From Pseudomonadota bacterium (GTDB taxonomy: Bacteria; Pseudomonadota; Gammaproteobacteria; Xanthomonadales; Xanthomonadaceae): DNA of 64,000 bases. Under the pieces are notes generated by a model. It worked only from the letters and a program-made list of their open reading frames with translations, searched no databases and was not told the DNA's origin. Both the position numbers and the translations under genes were made by a program. Below are positions 26,025 through 34,252 of this stretch, in pieces (position 1 is the stretch's first letter; every line of letters starts with the position of its first letter). Location: contig JAFEBV010000001.1 in NCBI GenBank assembly GCA_018242485.1, positions 95,233-159,232 of the forward strand, in the 5' to 3' direction.

Positions 26025-26555
26025 TCAATGCCACTCGAACAGGCTCCACTGCACCGGCAGGGTCTGCTTGCTGGTGGCATCGTTGCGGTTGATGCGACCG
26101 TCGCCGTTGTTGTCGTTGATCTCGAATGCCGGCCCGTTCGCCGGCTGCACGCGCACCCGCGTCAACTGCCCGCCGTGGCGGTACTCCTCGATGCGGTCGC
26201 CGTTCTCGGCGGTGTAGCTGCGCACGCTGTAACCATCCGCGCTGACGGTTTCCGGCGGCTTCTTCGGCGGCGGATGGAAAGCGTCGTCGGTCGGCAGTGC
26301 CGGCGCATTGGTCGGGTCGCCGTCGGACTTCTCGTGACCCTTGATCGCGGCCGGTTTGGCGGGCGCCACTGGCGCGGATTCAGGCGGCAGCGGTGCCAGT
26401 CGCGGATCGTCGGGCTTGATCGGTGCGGCCGGCTGGCCGGGGTCGTCCATCGATGGCGGCGGCGGCGCGGGCGCGATCTCCTGCTGCGCGAACGCGACGA
26501 TGGGGGCGACCGCCAGCAAGGCGGCAGCGACCAATGGGGTGCGATGGATGCGCAT
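26025..26555 (-). CDS. DUF2782-family secreted protein next to polA
   Basis: 176 residues. Signal peptide MRIHRTPLVAAALLAVAPIV ending AFA-QQ, then a long Pro/Ala-rich linker, then the conserved C-terminal domain YSVRSYTAENGDRIEEYRHG and VRVQPANGPAFEI, ending PVQWSLFEW, as in DUF2782 proteins found beside polA in pseudomonads and xanthomonads. The tail has a Ca-loop-like stretch INDNNGDGRINRND. AAGGAGA precedes the ATG. The function is unknown. It is divergent from polA. Confidence 0.85.
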   Translation of the reverse strand: MRIHRTPLVAAALLAVAPIVAFAQQEIAPAPPPPSMDDPGQPAAPIKPDDPRLAPLPPESAPVAPAKPAAIKGHEKSDGDPTNAPALPTDDAFHPPPKKPPETVSADGYSVRSYTAENGDRIEEYRHGGQLTRVRVQPANGPAFEINDNNGDGRINRNDATSKQTLPVQWSLFEWH

Positions 26556-26701
26556 GGCAGGTTCTCCTTCGAAACTTGCTTCGATCTTCCCACCCCCGCG
26601 CGCGCTTGCAAAGCACTTCCTGCGCGGTTGCGGCTGCGCATTCAGCGCCGCGTTCGCCGCCGCGTCATCGCCGCCGCGGCATCGCCACCACCCGCCGCGC
26701 C

Positions 26702-26707
26702 TACAAT
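26702..26707 (+). promoter_or_regulatory. Candidate polA -10 box
   Basis: TACAAT in a CGCCTACAATGCC context, 27 bp before the polA ATG; the same context (GCTACAATGGC) precedes purC. No convincing -35 is seen. Confidence 0.4.
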
Positions 26708-26734
26708 GCCGATCCGGCCCCAACGAGCCACGCC

Positions 26735-29515
26735 ATGCCCCGCCTCGTCCTGATCGACGGCTCGTCCTACCTGTTCCGCGCCTTCCACGCCCTGCCGCCG
26801 CTGTCCAACGCCGCCGGCGAGCCGACCGGGGCGCTGTTCGGGGTGGTCAACATGCTGCGCGCCACGCTGAAGGAAAAACCCGAGTGCGCGGCCTTCGTGG
26901 TGGATGCCTCCGGGCCGACCTTCCGCGATGCGCTGTATCCGGACTACAAGGCCAACCGTCCGCCGATGCCCGACGACCTGCGCGCGCAGGTCGAACCGAT
27001 GCTGAAAATCGTCGAGGCGCTGGGCTTTCCGATCCTGCGCGTGGCAGGCGTCGAGGCCGACGACGTGATCGGCACGCTGGCGGTGCAGGCGCAAGCCGCC
27101 GGCGTGGACGTGACCATCTCCACCGGCGACAAGGATTTCGCCCAGCTCGTGCGCCCGGGCATCAAACTGGTCAACACCATGAGCGGCAGCGTGCTGGATA
27201 CCGACGCGGCGGTGATGGCGAAGTTCGGGGTGCGCGCCGATCAGGTGATCGACCTGCTGGCCCTGATGGGCGATGCCGTGGACAACATCCCCGGCGTGGA
27301 CAAATGCGGGCCGAAGACGGCGGCGAAGTGGCTGGGCGAGTACGGCTCGCTGGATGGCGTGATGGCGCATGCGGCCGACATCGGCGGCAAGATCGGGCAG
27401 AACCTGCGCGACGCCCTGCCGCGGCTGCCGCTGTCGCGGCAACTGGCGAGCATCAAGACCGATGTCGCGCTCGAGCTGCCGCACGACGCGCTGCATCTGC
27501 GCGAACCGCAGGTGGACGATTTGCGCGGGTTGTATGCGCGCTATGGGTTCAATGCGCCGTTGAAAGAGCTGGGTGGCTCGGGGCTCGGGACTCGGGACTC
27601 GGGACTCGGAGAAGCAACCGCCACAACCGGATTGCGTGGTACGGCGGCAGGCTTCGCGCGCAGTGCCGATGCACCCGAGGCCATCGACCCGGCGCTGGCG
27701 GTCAAGGGCGAATACGAATGCGCGACCACACCGGCGCAACTGGATGCGTGGATCGAAAAGCTGCGTGCAGCCGAACTGATCGCCTTCGACACCGAAACCG
27801 ATTCCATCGACCCGATGCGCGCCAACCTCGTCGGCATCAGTTTCGCCGTCGAGGTCGGCCGTGCCTGCTACATCCCGCTGGCGCACGATTACCCCGGCAC
27901 TCCGGCGCAACTCGATCGCGCGACGACGCTGGCCGCGCTGCGCACTATCCTCGAAGACGCCTCACGACCGAAAGTCGGCCAGCACGGCAAGTACGACCTG
28001 CACGTGCTGCGCCGCCACGGCGTGGGGGTGCGCGGCTACGCACAAGACACGATGCTCGAATCCTTCGTGTGGAACGCCACCGCCACCCGCCACGACATGG
28101 ATTCGCTGGCGCGGCGTTACCTCGGCTACGAGACGGTCAAGTACGAGGACGTGACCGGCAAGGGTCGCGCGCAGATCGCGTTCTCGCAGGTCGCGCTCGA
28201 CGAGGCCACCCGCTACGCCGCCGAAGACGCCGACGTGACCTTGCGCCTGCACCGTGCCCTGCATCCGCGCCTGGAGAGCGAGCCGACGCTGGAGCGCGTG
28301 TACCGCCAGATCGAGATGCCGCTGGTGCCGGTGCTGGCACGCATCGAGGCCAACGGCGTGCTGATCGACGCCGCCGAACTGCGCCGGCAAAGCGCCGAAC
28401 TCGGCAAGCGCATGCACGAAGCCCAGCAGCAGGCGCAGCAGATCGCCGGGCGGCCGTTCAATCTCGATTCGCCCAAGCAGTTGCAGGCGATCTTGTTCGA
28501 TGAATTGAAGCTGACGGCGGCGGTGAAGACTCCCGGCGGGCAGCCCTCGACCAACGAGGAGGCGCTGGAAGCCATCGCCGACGCCCATCCGCTGCCGAAA
28601 CTCATCCTCGAATACCGCGGCTTGGCCAAGCTGCGCAGCACCTACACCGAAAAGCTGCCCGAGGCGATCAATCCCGACACCGGCCGCGTGCACACCAGTT
28701 TCCATCAGGCCGGCGCGGCCACCGGGCGACTGGCCTCGTCGGATCCGAACCTGCAGAACATCCCCATCCGCACCGCCGACGGCCGCCGCATCCGCACCGC
28801 CTTCATCGCCCCGCCGGGGCGGCAAATCCTCGCCTGCGACTACTCGCAGATCGAGCTGCGGATCATGGCGCATCTGTCCGAGGACGCCGGCCTGCTGCGC
28901 GCCTTCGCCGCCGGCATCGACATCCATCGCGCCACCGCCGCCGAGGTGTTCGGCGCGGCTTCCGCCGATGCGGTCAGCGCCGACCAGCGCCGCGCCGCCA
29001 AGGCGATCAACTTCGGCCTGATCTACGGCATGAGCGCATTCGGACTGGCGCGCCAGCTCGGCATCGAGCGCGGTCAGGCGCAGGACTACATCGGCCTGTA
29101 CTTCTCGCGTTATCCGGGCGTGCGCGAGTACATGGAGCGCACCCGCACGCAGGCGCGCGAACACGGTTATGTCGAGACGGTGTTCGGCCGGCGCCTGTAC
29201 CTGCCCGACATCCGCGCCCGCAACCAAGGCTTGCGCGCCGGTGCCGAACGCGCGGCGATCAACGCGCCGATGCAGGGCACCGCGGCGGACATCATCAAGC
29301 GCGCGATGGTCGCGGTCGATGGCTGGCTGCAAGGCCACGACGCACGCGCGCGGATGATCCTGCAGGTACACGACGAACTGGTCTTCGAGGCCGATGCCGA
29401 CTTCATCGCAACACTGCGTTCCGAAGTCGTGCAACGCATGCAGGATTCGGCGCAACTGCGCGTGCCGCTGGTGGTGGATTGCGGCGTGGGCGCGAACTGG
29501 GACGAAGCGCATTGA
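26735..29515 (+). CDS. polA: DNA polymerase I with in-frame heptamer repeat
   Basis: 926 residues. The 5'-3' exonuclease (1 to about 280) has LIDGSSYLFRAFHALP, DYKANRP and VEADDVIGTLA. The proofreading domain has an intact DTETDS site and YAAEDADVTLRLH. The polymerase domain has DYSQIELRIMAHL, RRAAKAINFGLIYGMSAFGLA and QVHDELVFE. Between the 5' nuclease and proofreading parts, residues about 281-292 (GSGLGTRDSGLG) are encoded by five 7-bp units. The start agrees with the family; the open frame upstream is antisense to the DUF2782 gene. It is followed by an sX13-like RNA gene. Confidence 0.97.
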   Translation: MPRLVLIDGSSYLFRAFHALPPLSNAAGEPTGALFGVVNMLRATLKEKPECAAFVVDASGPTFRDALYPDYKANRPPMPDDLRAQVEPMLKIVEALGFPILRVAGVEADDVIGTLAVQAQAAGVDVTISTGDKDFAQLVRPGIKLVNTMSGSVLDTDAAVMAKFGVRADQVIDLLALMGDAVDNIPGVDKCGPKTAAKWLGEYGSLDGVMAHAADIGGKIGQNLRDALPRLPLSRQLASIKTDVALELPHDALHLREPQVDDLRGLYARYGFNAPLKELGGSGLGTRDSGLGEATATTGLRGTAAGFARSADAPEAIDPALAVKGEYECATTPAQLDAWIEKLRAAELIAFDTETDSIDPMRANLVGISFAVEVGRACYIPLAHDYPGTPAQLDRATTLAALRTILEDASRPKVGQHGKYDLHVLRRHGVGVRGYAQDTMLESFVWNATATRHDMDSLARRYLGYETVKYEDVTGKGRAQIAFSQVALDEATRYAAEDADVTLRLHRALHPRLESEPTLERVYRQIEMPLVPVLARIEANGVLIDAAELRRQSAELGKRMHEAQQQAQQIAGRPFNLDSPKQLQAILFDELKLTAAVKTPGGQPSTNEEALEAIADAHPLPKLILEYRGLAKLRSTYTEKLPEAINPDTGRVHTSFHQAGAATGRLASSDPNLQNIPIRTADGRRIRTAFIAPPGRQILACDYSQIELRIMAHLSEDAGLLRAFAAGIDIHRATAAEVFGAASADAVSADQRRAAKAINFGLIYGMSAFGLARQLGIERGQAQDYIGLYFSRYPGVREYMERTRTQAREHGYVETVFGRRLYLPDIRARNQGLRAGAERAAINAPMQGTAADIIKRAMVAVDGWLQGHDARARMILQVHDELVFEADADFIATLRSEVVQRMQDSAQLRVPLVVDCGVGANWDEAH
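27575..27609. repeat. 7-bp tandem repeat inside polA (GGCTCGG/GACTCGG x5)
   Basis: Two GGCTCGG and three GACTCGG units, in frame, in the flexible joint between the 5' nuclease and the proofreading domain. It is the same unit, reverse-complemented, as the array at 23601. Confidence 0.95.
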
Positions 29516-29700
29516 GGTGGCGCAACACGCGCCGCGATACGGCGAAACCGGCACCGTAACGCTGCGCTAACGAACCCATGTGCCGGAAGTCACGCTTTGC
29601 TCGTCGCGGTGATTTTTCGGCATGAATGCATCCTGAATCCGACTCGAAAAACGCGCGCGATTTCACGAACTCTAAAGGTGGGTAATGGTCAACTATCTCG

Positions 29701-29721
29701 CAACGGACGCAACGTCCGTTG
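29701..29721. repeat. Perfect inverted repeat at the 5' side of the small RNA gene
   Basis: CAACGGACG, 3 bp, CGTCCGTTG: 9-bp arms. It may be an operator or the first stem of the RNA, depending on where transcription starts. Confidence 0.7.
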
Positions 29722-29825
29722 TCGGATGACTCTCTCCCCTGAGTGCATCCCGGAAGCCCCCTCTCCCCAAGGCCGGCTTCCACCCCTGGCCCCGCGAGCC
29801 CACCCCTGGCTCGCGGGGTTTTTAT
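29709..29825 (+). ncRNA. sX13-like small regulatory RNA downstream of polA
   Basis: About 115 nt ending in a strong terminator. Three hairpins each expose CCCC in the loop: ACTC/GAGT around TCTCCCCT (29729-29744), GGAAGCC/GGCTTCC around a CTCCCC loop (29752-29780), and the 11-bp terminator stem with loop CACCCCT. The Xanthomonas sRNA sX13 is about this size, lies next to polA, and acts through C-rich loops on G-rich mRNA sites. Position and architecture agree; primary sequence could not be compared. The 5' end is estimated from the known sX13 length. I found no convincing promoter. Confidence 0.72.
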
Positions 29826-29827
29826 TT
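29790..29827 (+). terminator. Rho-independent terminator of the sX13-like RNA
   Basis: CCCCGCGAGCC (29790-29800), loop CACCCCT, GGCTCGCGGGG (29808-29818), a perfect 11-bp stem followed by TTTTTATTT. Confidence 0.92.
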
Positions 29828-30516
29828 CTCCCGCATGTCCCACCTATTCTTCGTCGGCATCGGACGAGATTCGTCCTGTACCGACGAAGTCGACGTGCGC
29901 CGATGGCGACCGCCGGACACGGCGGCCACGGTAGCACTGGATCGGGACAGGTGGTGTCGCGTCGATCCAAGCGATGCAATCGAGCGCGCCAAGCCCTGCA
30001 GGCCGATGCAGAAGCGAACTGCATGCCCCACCCGGCACCAACGCTGCTTGAGCATTCATGCGAAGTGCCCCGTCAAAGGTACTTCCAGTGTCGTGGCTGG
30101 CCACTGGCATTGCGGTTGAAATCCCGCGCTCTCGATACCCGACTCCGCAAGGCGCAATCTCGGCGCCATGCTTGCAACTCAGGCGTCCAAGTAACGATCC
30201 AAGTTCCCGCAAGGCAGGAGCAAGACGAGGCATCGAGGTATCGGTGGGTTCCTGCGGTTTACTGTGGACAAATCCCGCAGATTCCGCGTATCGCGACCAT
30301 TCCAGTCTCATGGGTGTCCACGCAGGACAACCAAGCCCATCAGTTCGTTTGTGCGGAGCCGCGCAATACTTCGCGTACGTTCTTCCGCGGCTCTCGTCTG
30401 GCATATCGATCCCATCGCTGCACGCCATGGGCAAAGTCCGGATGGCGCTTGCCGTGCGACCTCGTAGTATTTGCAATGGCAAGCGCGAGCGCGGCATGCT
30501 GGGCGTGGATCGGCCG
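29828..30516. other. Apparently non-coding, lower-GC tract with a long hairpin
   Basis: About 690 bp between the sRNA and a gene remnant. Open frames exist on both strands but none has protein-like composition. Visible structure: TTCGTCGG (29850-29857) ... GGACGA-GAT-TCGTCC (29862-29876) ... CCGACGAA (29881-29888), a two-step hairpin, and CCGCCG-gaca-CGGCGG (29910-29925). It is probably decayed DNA, partly from the cytochrome b561 gene whose 3' end survives at 30529. Confidence 0.5.
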
Positions 30517-30651
30517 CTGGGGCATCGGCTGGAAGACATCCACGAAACCATCGGCACCATCGGCTATTACCTCATCGGCCTGCACGCGCTCGCCGCGCTG
30601 TTCCATCATTACATCGTCCGCGACGACACTTTGCGCCGCATGCTGCCCTGA
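30517..30651 (+). pseudogene. Cytochrome b561 remnant (C-terminal fragment)
   Basis: The last 40 codons read LEDIHETIGTIGYYLIGLHA, then LAALFHHYIVRDDTLRRMLP and a stop. This is the final helix, haem-binding HH region and terminal RDxxLRRMLP of the cytochrome b561 (CybB/YodB) family. Upstream, the frame loses all resemblance and no other frame continues it, so about three quarters of the gene is missing. Translation is not expected. Confidence 0.75.
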
Positions 30652-30708
30652 GCGAACGCGAGCTTAGCGGCTTGTGCCGGCTGCAGCATCGGCGCTAGGG
30701 TGCCGTCC

Positions 30709-31527
30709 ATGACTACGACCTCGCCTGCATCGAAACCGGAATCTGCACGCCCGATGCCCGTCGTGTTCGCCGGCCACGGCTCGCCGATGAATGCGATCGA
30801 GGACAACGCCTGGCACTGGCAATGGCGGCTGCTCGGCGAACGCCTGCCGCGCCCGCGCGCGGTGCTGTGCGTGTCGGCGCACTGGGAGGCGCAGGGCGCG
30901 CGCCTGACCGGGGCCAGCCACCCCTCGACCATCCACGACTTCTTCGGTTTCCCGCAGGCGCTGTTCGACGTGCGTTATCCCGCGCCGGGCGCACCGAAAC
31001 TGGCGCGGCGCGTGGAGGAACTGCTCGGCGGTCACAGGCACGCCCATGTCGATGCCACCCGCGGGCTGGATCACGGCGCATGGAGCGTGCTGCGCGGCAT
31101 GTACCCGGCCGCCGACGTTCCGGTAGTGCAACTTTCCATCGACACCGCGCAACCCGGCGAGCACCACTACGAGTTGGCGAAGGCGCTCGCGCCATTGCGC
31201 GACGAAGGCGTGCTGGTGCTGGGCAGCGGCAACATCGTGCACAACCTCGCCCTGTTCGACTGGCGCGATCCGCGCCCGCAGGACTGGGCGATCCGTTTCG
31301 ACGGCGCGGTGAAGCGCCGGATCGCCCACCGCGAGCACAACGAACTGATCGACTGGCCGCGACTGGGCGAGAACGCGCGCAAGGCGATTCCCACACCCGA
31401 ACACTACCTGCCGCTGCTGTATGTGCTCGCCCTGCAACGCGACGGCGACCGCGTGCGCTTCTTCAATGAGGACGTGGTGGGTTCGCTGGCGATGACCTCG
31501 GTGGTGATCGAGGGTGCTGACGCTTAG
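30709..31527 (+). CDS. YgiD/LigB-type extradiol dioxygenase (DODA family)
   Basis: 272 residues. Metal-site motifs FAGHGSPMNAIEDN, CVSAHWEAQG and LGSGNIVHNL, plus STIHDFFGFPQALFDVRYPAPG, place it in the class III extradiol dioxygenase family with E. coli YgiD and plant DOPA 4,5-dioxygenase. The substrate is an aromatic catechol of unknown identity. I prefer ATG 30709 (AGGG about 8 nt upstream) over GTG 30700. It is convergent with the M56 gene. Confidence 0.88.
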   Translation: MTTTSPASKPESARPMPVVFAGHGSPMNAIEDNAWHWQWRLLGERLPRPRAVLCVSAHWEAQGARLTGASHPSTIHDFFGFPQALFDVRYPAPGAPKLARRVEELLGGHRHAHVDATRGLDHGAWSVLRGMYPAADVPVVQLSIDTAQPGEHHYELAKALAPLRDEGVLVLGSGNIVHNLALFDWRDPRPQDWAIRFDGAVKRRIAHREHNELIDWPRLGENARKAIPTPEHYLPLLYVLALQRDGDRVRFFNEDVVGSLAMTSVVIEGADA

Positions 31528-31555
31528 GAAAACACTGATTTATTCAACGTTTCCT
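31526..31555. repeat. Palindromic element after the YgiD gene
   Basis: AGGAAA ... CTGATTTATTCA ... TTTCCT, imperfect dyad overlapping the stop codon. It is related to the better-conserved copy at 56427-56453. Confidence 0.6.
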
Positions 31556-31585
31556 GTTGGCTATAGATGCCCCGATTGCAGCTAC

Positions 31586-31616
31586 CCGATCCCGCCGCTC
31601 GAGGCGACGGGATCGG
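31586..31616. terminator. Stem-loop between convergent YgiD and M56 genes
   Basis: CCGATCCCG (31586-31594), 13-nt loop, CGGGATCGG (31608-31616). There is no U-tract on either strand, so termination is only likely. Confidence 0.45.
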
Positions 31617-31626
31617 ATGCGTTTCA

Positions 31627-32838
31627 TTAACCCGAGGCGGCGGACTGGCCCTTCGAATCGGGCTTGAACTCGACCGGCACCCGAACCCATTCGGCGACCG
31701 GTTTGCCATTCTCGGTGGCCGGACGGAAGATCCACTTCCGTGCCGCGTCGGTCGAAACCTGATCGAACACACCTGCGGGTGAAGCCTTCTCGATCTTCAG
31801 GTTTTTCACCGTGCCGTCGGTGCCGACGAGCAACTGCATCACCACGGTGCCGGACTGCTTCTGCGCTTCGGCAGCGGCGGGGTACGCCGGAGGATTCATC
31901 GACACGAATTGCGGATGGGTACTGGCGACATGAGCGAGATGATGCACGGCCGGCTGCGCGGCCCAGGCACCGAAGCTGCCGGCGGACACGAGGCCGGCGA
32001 CGACGATCGACCCAAAAATGCGACGCAGGGCTCCGGGTAATGGTTTCTTCAACATGGCAATACGCTCCTTGAGTGGGTGGCACAACTGCCAGTGGCAACC
32101 GATCGGGGCCCCGAATTCGGCCATCTGGGTTTTGAGCATCGCCTCGCCGTAGCAACGGCGCGATGCGGATGAGGGGAAGCGGGCAAGTACGGCGGCATCG
32201 CAAGCGAGTTCCTGATCGAAGCGGAAGCGCGAGGCCGCGAAGTGCAGCAGCAGGTTGAACCAGAACACGCAGCGCAAGCCGATCGCCAGCGCCTGCGCAT
32301 GCACGTCGCCGCGACACACGTGGATCTGTTCGTGGGCGAGCACCAGCGTGCGTTCGTCGGCGCTGTAGCGCTGGACGAAGTCGGTGGGCAGGACGATGCG
32401 CGGGTGCCACAGTCCGGTCACCGCCGGGCCGTGCCAGGCCACCTCGTCCCAAGGTTGCGCGTGCCGGCGGTGGATGCGGCGGTTGAAGCATGCTTGCCGC
32501 CAGCCGAAGTAGAACAGCGTGACGGCGAAACCGAGCAACCAACCCGCCATCAGCACGGACGAAGACTGCATTTGCGGGGCGGATGCGATCGCGTTGCCGA
32601 CCACCTCGGTCACGCCGCTCGCGCGCACCGCACGCACGGCGGGAGCCAGCACCGGCGCCTCGTTCGCCGGCAGCAGCACGGCGAACGTTGCCATCGGTGG
32701 CAGCAACCACAATGCGTAAGCGACACGCGCACCAAGGCAGGCCCGCATTGGCCTGCGCAAAATCAGCACAGCAACGGTCGCGATACTGATCGCCAACGCC
32801 GAACGCAGTAGGTGAATCATGATGTCAGTGCTCATCAT
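31627..32838 (-). CDS. M56 (BlaR1/MecR1-type) membrane peptidase fused to a TonB C-terminal domain
   Basis: 403 residues. Four hydrophobic segments, with the zinc-peptidase motif H169-E170-x-x-H173 (LAHEQIHVCRGD) and ELACDAAV downstream carrying the third ligand. In place of the penicillin-binding sensor of BlaR1, the C-terminus (about 310-395) is a TonB-like domain: PPAYPAAAEAQKQSGTVVMQLLVGTDGTVKN and KWIFRPATENGKPV. It overlaps blaI by about 11-14 bp, so the pair is co-translated. The expected role is sensing an envelope signal and inactivating the BlaI repressor; the signal is unknown. Confidence 0.92.
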   Translation of the reverse strand: MMSTDIMIHLLRSALAISIATVAVLILRRPMRACLGARVAYALWLLPPMATFAVLLPANEAPVLAPAVRAVRASGVTEVVGNAIASAPQMQSSSVLMAGWLLGFAVTLFYFGWRQACFNRRIHRRHAQPWDEVAWHGPAVTGLWHPRIVLPTDFVQRYSADERTLVLAHEQIHVCRGDVHAQALAIGLRCVFWFNLLLHFAASRFRFDQELACDAAVLARFPSSASRRCYGEAMLKTQMAEFGAPIGCHWQLCHPLKERIAMLKKPLPGALRRIFGSIVVAGLVSAGSFGAWAAQPAVHHLAHVASTHPQFVSMNPPAYPAAAEAQKQSGTVVMQLLVGTDGTVKNLKIEKASPAGVFDQVSTDAARKWIFRPATENGKPVAEWVRVPVEFKPDSKGQSAASG

Positions 32839-33193
32839 CGATCTCCTCGATCAGTTTGCGCAGTTCGGCGATGTCCTTCTTCGATAGTTTGCGATGCTCG
32901 GAGAAGTGCGCGACCAGCGGCGCGACGCGGCCGTTGAACAAACGCTCCAGCAGGCCCTCACTCTCGCGCTGCACCCAATCGGCGCGTTGCAGCACCGGCG
33001 CGTAGAGGTAGCGACGCCCGTCCTTCTCCGCTTGCACCGCGCCCTTTTTCAGCAAGCGGTTGAGCAGGGTCTTGATGGTCGGCTCCTGCCAGTCGTGGGA
33101 CTTTGCGAGCGTCGCCACGACTTCGTCGGCCGAGCGCGGACTGTGCCGCCAGAGCAATTCCATCACCGCCGATTCGGCGTCGCTGATGCGCAT
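32825..33193 (-). CDS. blaI: BlaI/MecI-family repressor
   Basis: 122 residues. The N-terminal winged helix has ISDAESAVMELLWRHSPRSA, TIKTLLNRLLKKG (recognition helix) and EKDGRRYLYAPV, followed by the dimerisation helices ending LRKLIEEIDDEH. It should repress its own operon with the M56-TonB gene through the two TTAC-N4-GTAA operators at 33217 and 33240. Release would follow cleavage triggered by the partner. Confidence 0.94.
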   Translation of the reverse strand: MRISDAESAVMELLWRHSPRSADEVVATLAKSHDWQEPTIKTLLNRLLKKGAVQAEKDGRRYLYAPVLQRADWVQRESEGLLERLFNGRVAPLVAHFSEHRKLSKKDIAELRKLIEEIDDEH

Positions 33194-33216
33194 GGTCTCG
33201 AGATCTCCGCCATTCG

Positions 33217-33230
33217 ATTACGTCCGTAAT
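33217..33230. promoter_or_regulatory. BlaI operator 1
   Basis: ATTACG-TC-CGTAAT, a perfect 14-bp palindrome (TTAC-N4-GTAA) downstream of the -10 box, 24 bp centre to centre from operator 2. Confidence 0.8.
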
Positions 33231-33238
33231 TGCATCTC

Positions 33239-33266
33239 AGATTACGCTTGTAATCGTAAAAGTCAA
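33239..33266 (-). promoter_or_regulatory. blaI promoter
   Basis: On the minus strand TTGACT (33261-33266), 16-bp spacer, TAATCT (33239-33244). The -10 overlaps operator 2, so repression by blocking polymerase is expected. Confidence 0.75.
33240..33255. promoter_or_regulatory. BlaI operator 2
   Basis: GATTAC-GCTT-GTAATC, perfect dyad, same TTAC-N4-GTAA core as operator 1, overlapping the -10 and spacer. Confidence 0.8.
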
Positions 33267-33330
33267 GCGATGATCTTCGTCTCCGGCAGGACGGCATGGA
33301 CATCGTGATGGCCGCGCGTGATGGCGGGCG

Positions 33331-33750
33331 TCAGGAAGGGTTGCCCGGCCTGGCGGCGGCGAGCATCTTCCCCATCCGCTGATGGATCAACTCGATCGCC
33401 TTCAACGGCCGGATCAGCACCTTGAAATCGACGATCTGCCCGGCCTCGTTCCACGCGATCAGGTCGATGCCGTTGACCTGCACGCCGTCGATTTCGACCT
33501 CGAACTCCAGCGCGGCATCGTGCGCGCCGACGATCTGCCGCACATAGCGGAACGAAGGTTGGCCGAATACCGTGAATGCCGCCGACAGGTAGCCGACCAC
33601 CAGTGCGCGGCCGCGCTGCGGGGTGTGCACGATCGGCGAGTGGAACACCGCGTCCTCGGCGAGCAGCGCCGGCAGGCCGGAAGCGTCCTGCGCACGGACG
33701 AGGCGATGCCACGTCTCCAGCGGATGGGGATCCAGCAGATGGTTTTGCAT
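33331..33750 (-). CDS. SnoaL-like (NTF2-fold) protein
   Basis: 139 residues. WHRLVRAQDASGLPALLAEDAVFHSPI is the usual opening helix-strand of SnoaL-like proteins, and IDLIAWNEAGQIVDFKVLIRPLKAIE the closing beta sheet. The ligand is unknown. It is 13 bp downstream of the TIGR03067-like gene on the same strand, so they are probably co-transcribed. Confidence 0.82.
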   Translation of the reverse strand: MQNHLLDPHPLETWHRLVRAQDASGLPALLAEDAVFHSPIVHTPQRGRALVVGYLSAAFTVFGQPSFRYVRQIVGAHDAALEFEVEIDGVQVNGIDLIAWNEAGQIVDFKVLIRPLKAIELIHQRMGKMLAAARPGNPS

Positions 33751-33763
33751 CGCGCGGCGCCGG

Positions 33764-34252
33764 TCAGCGCACGCGGTGATAATGGATCACGAGGATCTTC
33801 GAGCCGGCCGGCGAGGAGAAATCCTTGGGCCTGACGCCGGGGCCGAGCTGGTAGGAGATGGTGAGATCCTCGCCGGAGAGCAGGTACAGTGCGGGGATCG
33901 TCTTGCCCGCATTCGGTCCCTGCTCGCCGTGGATGTCCATGCGCGCCGGCGTTCCGGCGTAGACCACCGTGTAGCTGCCGTGGTCGTCGGCGAAGTCGTA
34001 ACGATTCTGCGTGAGTTGCAGCGAGGCGCCGCCGAAGCTGGCAACCGGCAGATCCTGCCCGCCCATCTGCGCGCTCACCGGCGTCCACTGCCCGGCAAGC
34101 AGCGAGCCCGACGGGACGTCGGGCTCGACCGCGTTCATGGGGCGCGCGGCGCCGACGGAAATCGCCAGCGAGAGCACGCATGCGCAGAGCAGCCGGCGGC
34201 GTACCGTGCTCGCGGATCGTACGAAACCTGTCGTGGCGCGATCGTCTTTCAT
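33764..34252 (-). CDS. TIGR03067-like secreted protein
   Basis: 162 residues. A basic N-terminus and hydrophobic segment (LLCACVLSLAISVGAARP) make a probable signal peptide. The mature part GSLLAGQWTPVSAQMGGQDLP and LYLLSGEDLTISYQLG resembles the lipocalin-like TIGR03067 repeat (LxGxWxxVSxExxG). AAGGGG upstream of ATG 34252 decides the start. The function is unknown. Confidence 0.75.
   Translation of the reverse strand: MKDDRATTGFVRSASTVRRRLLCACVLSLAISVGAARPMNAVEPDVPSGSLLAGQWTPVSAQMGGQDLPVASFGGASLQLTQNRYDFADDHGSYTVVYAGTPARMDIHGEQGPNAGKTIPALYLLSGEDLTISYQLGPGVRPKDFSSPAGSKILVIHYHRVR

Noticed and set aside
29597..30667. Possible 356- and 197-codon genes after polA
   Set aside because: They overlap the sRNA and its terminator, lack protein-like composition, and only the last 40 codons of one frame match a known family (cytochrome b561).
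33217..33255. CopY-type copper operator
   Set aside because: CopY sites have the TACA-N2-TGTA core; here the core is TTAC-N4-GTAA, and the partner gene is an M56 peptidase rather than a copper pump.
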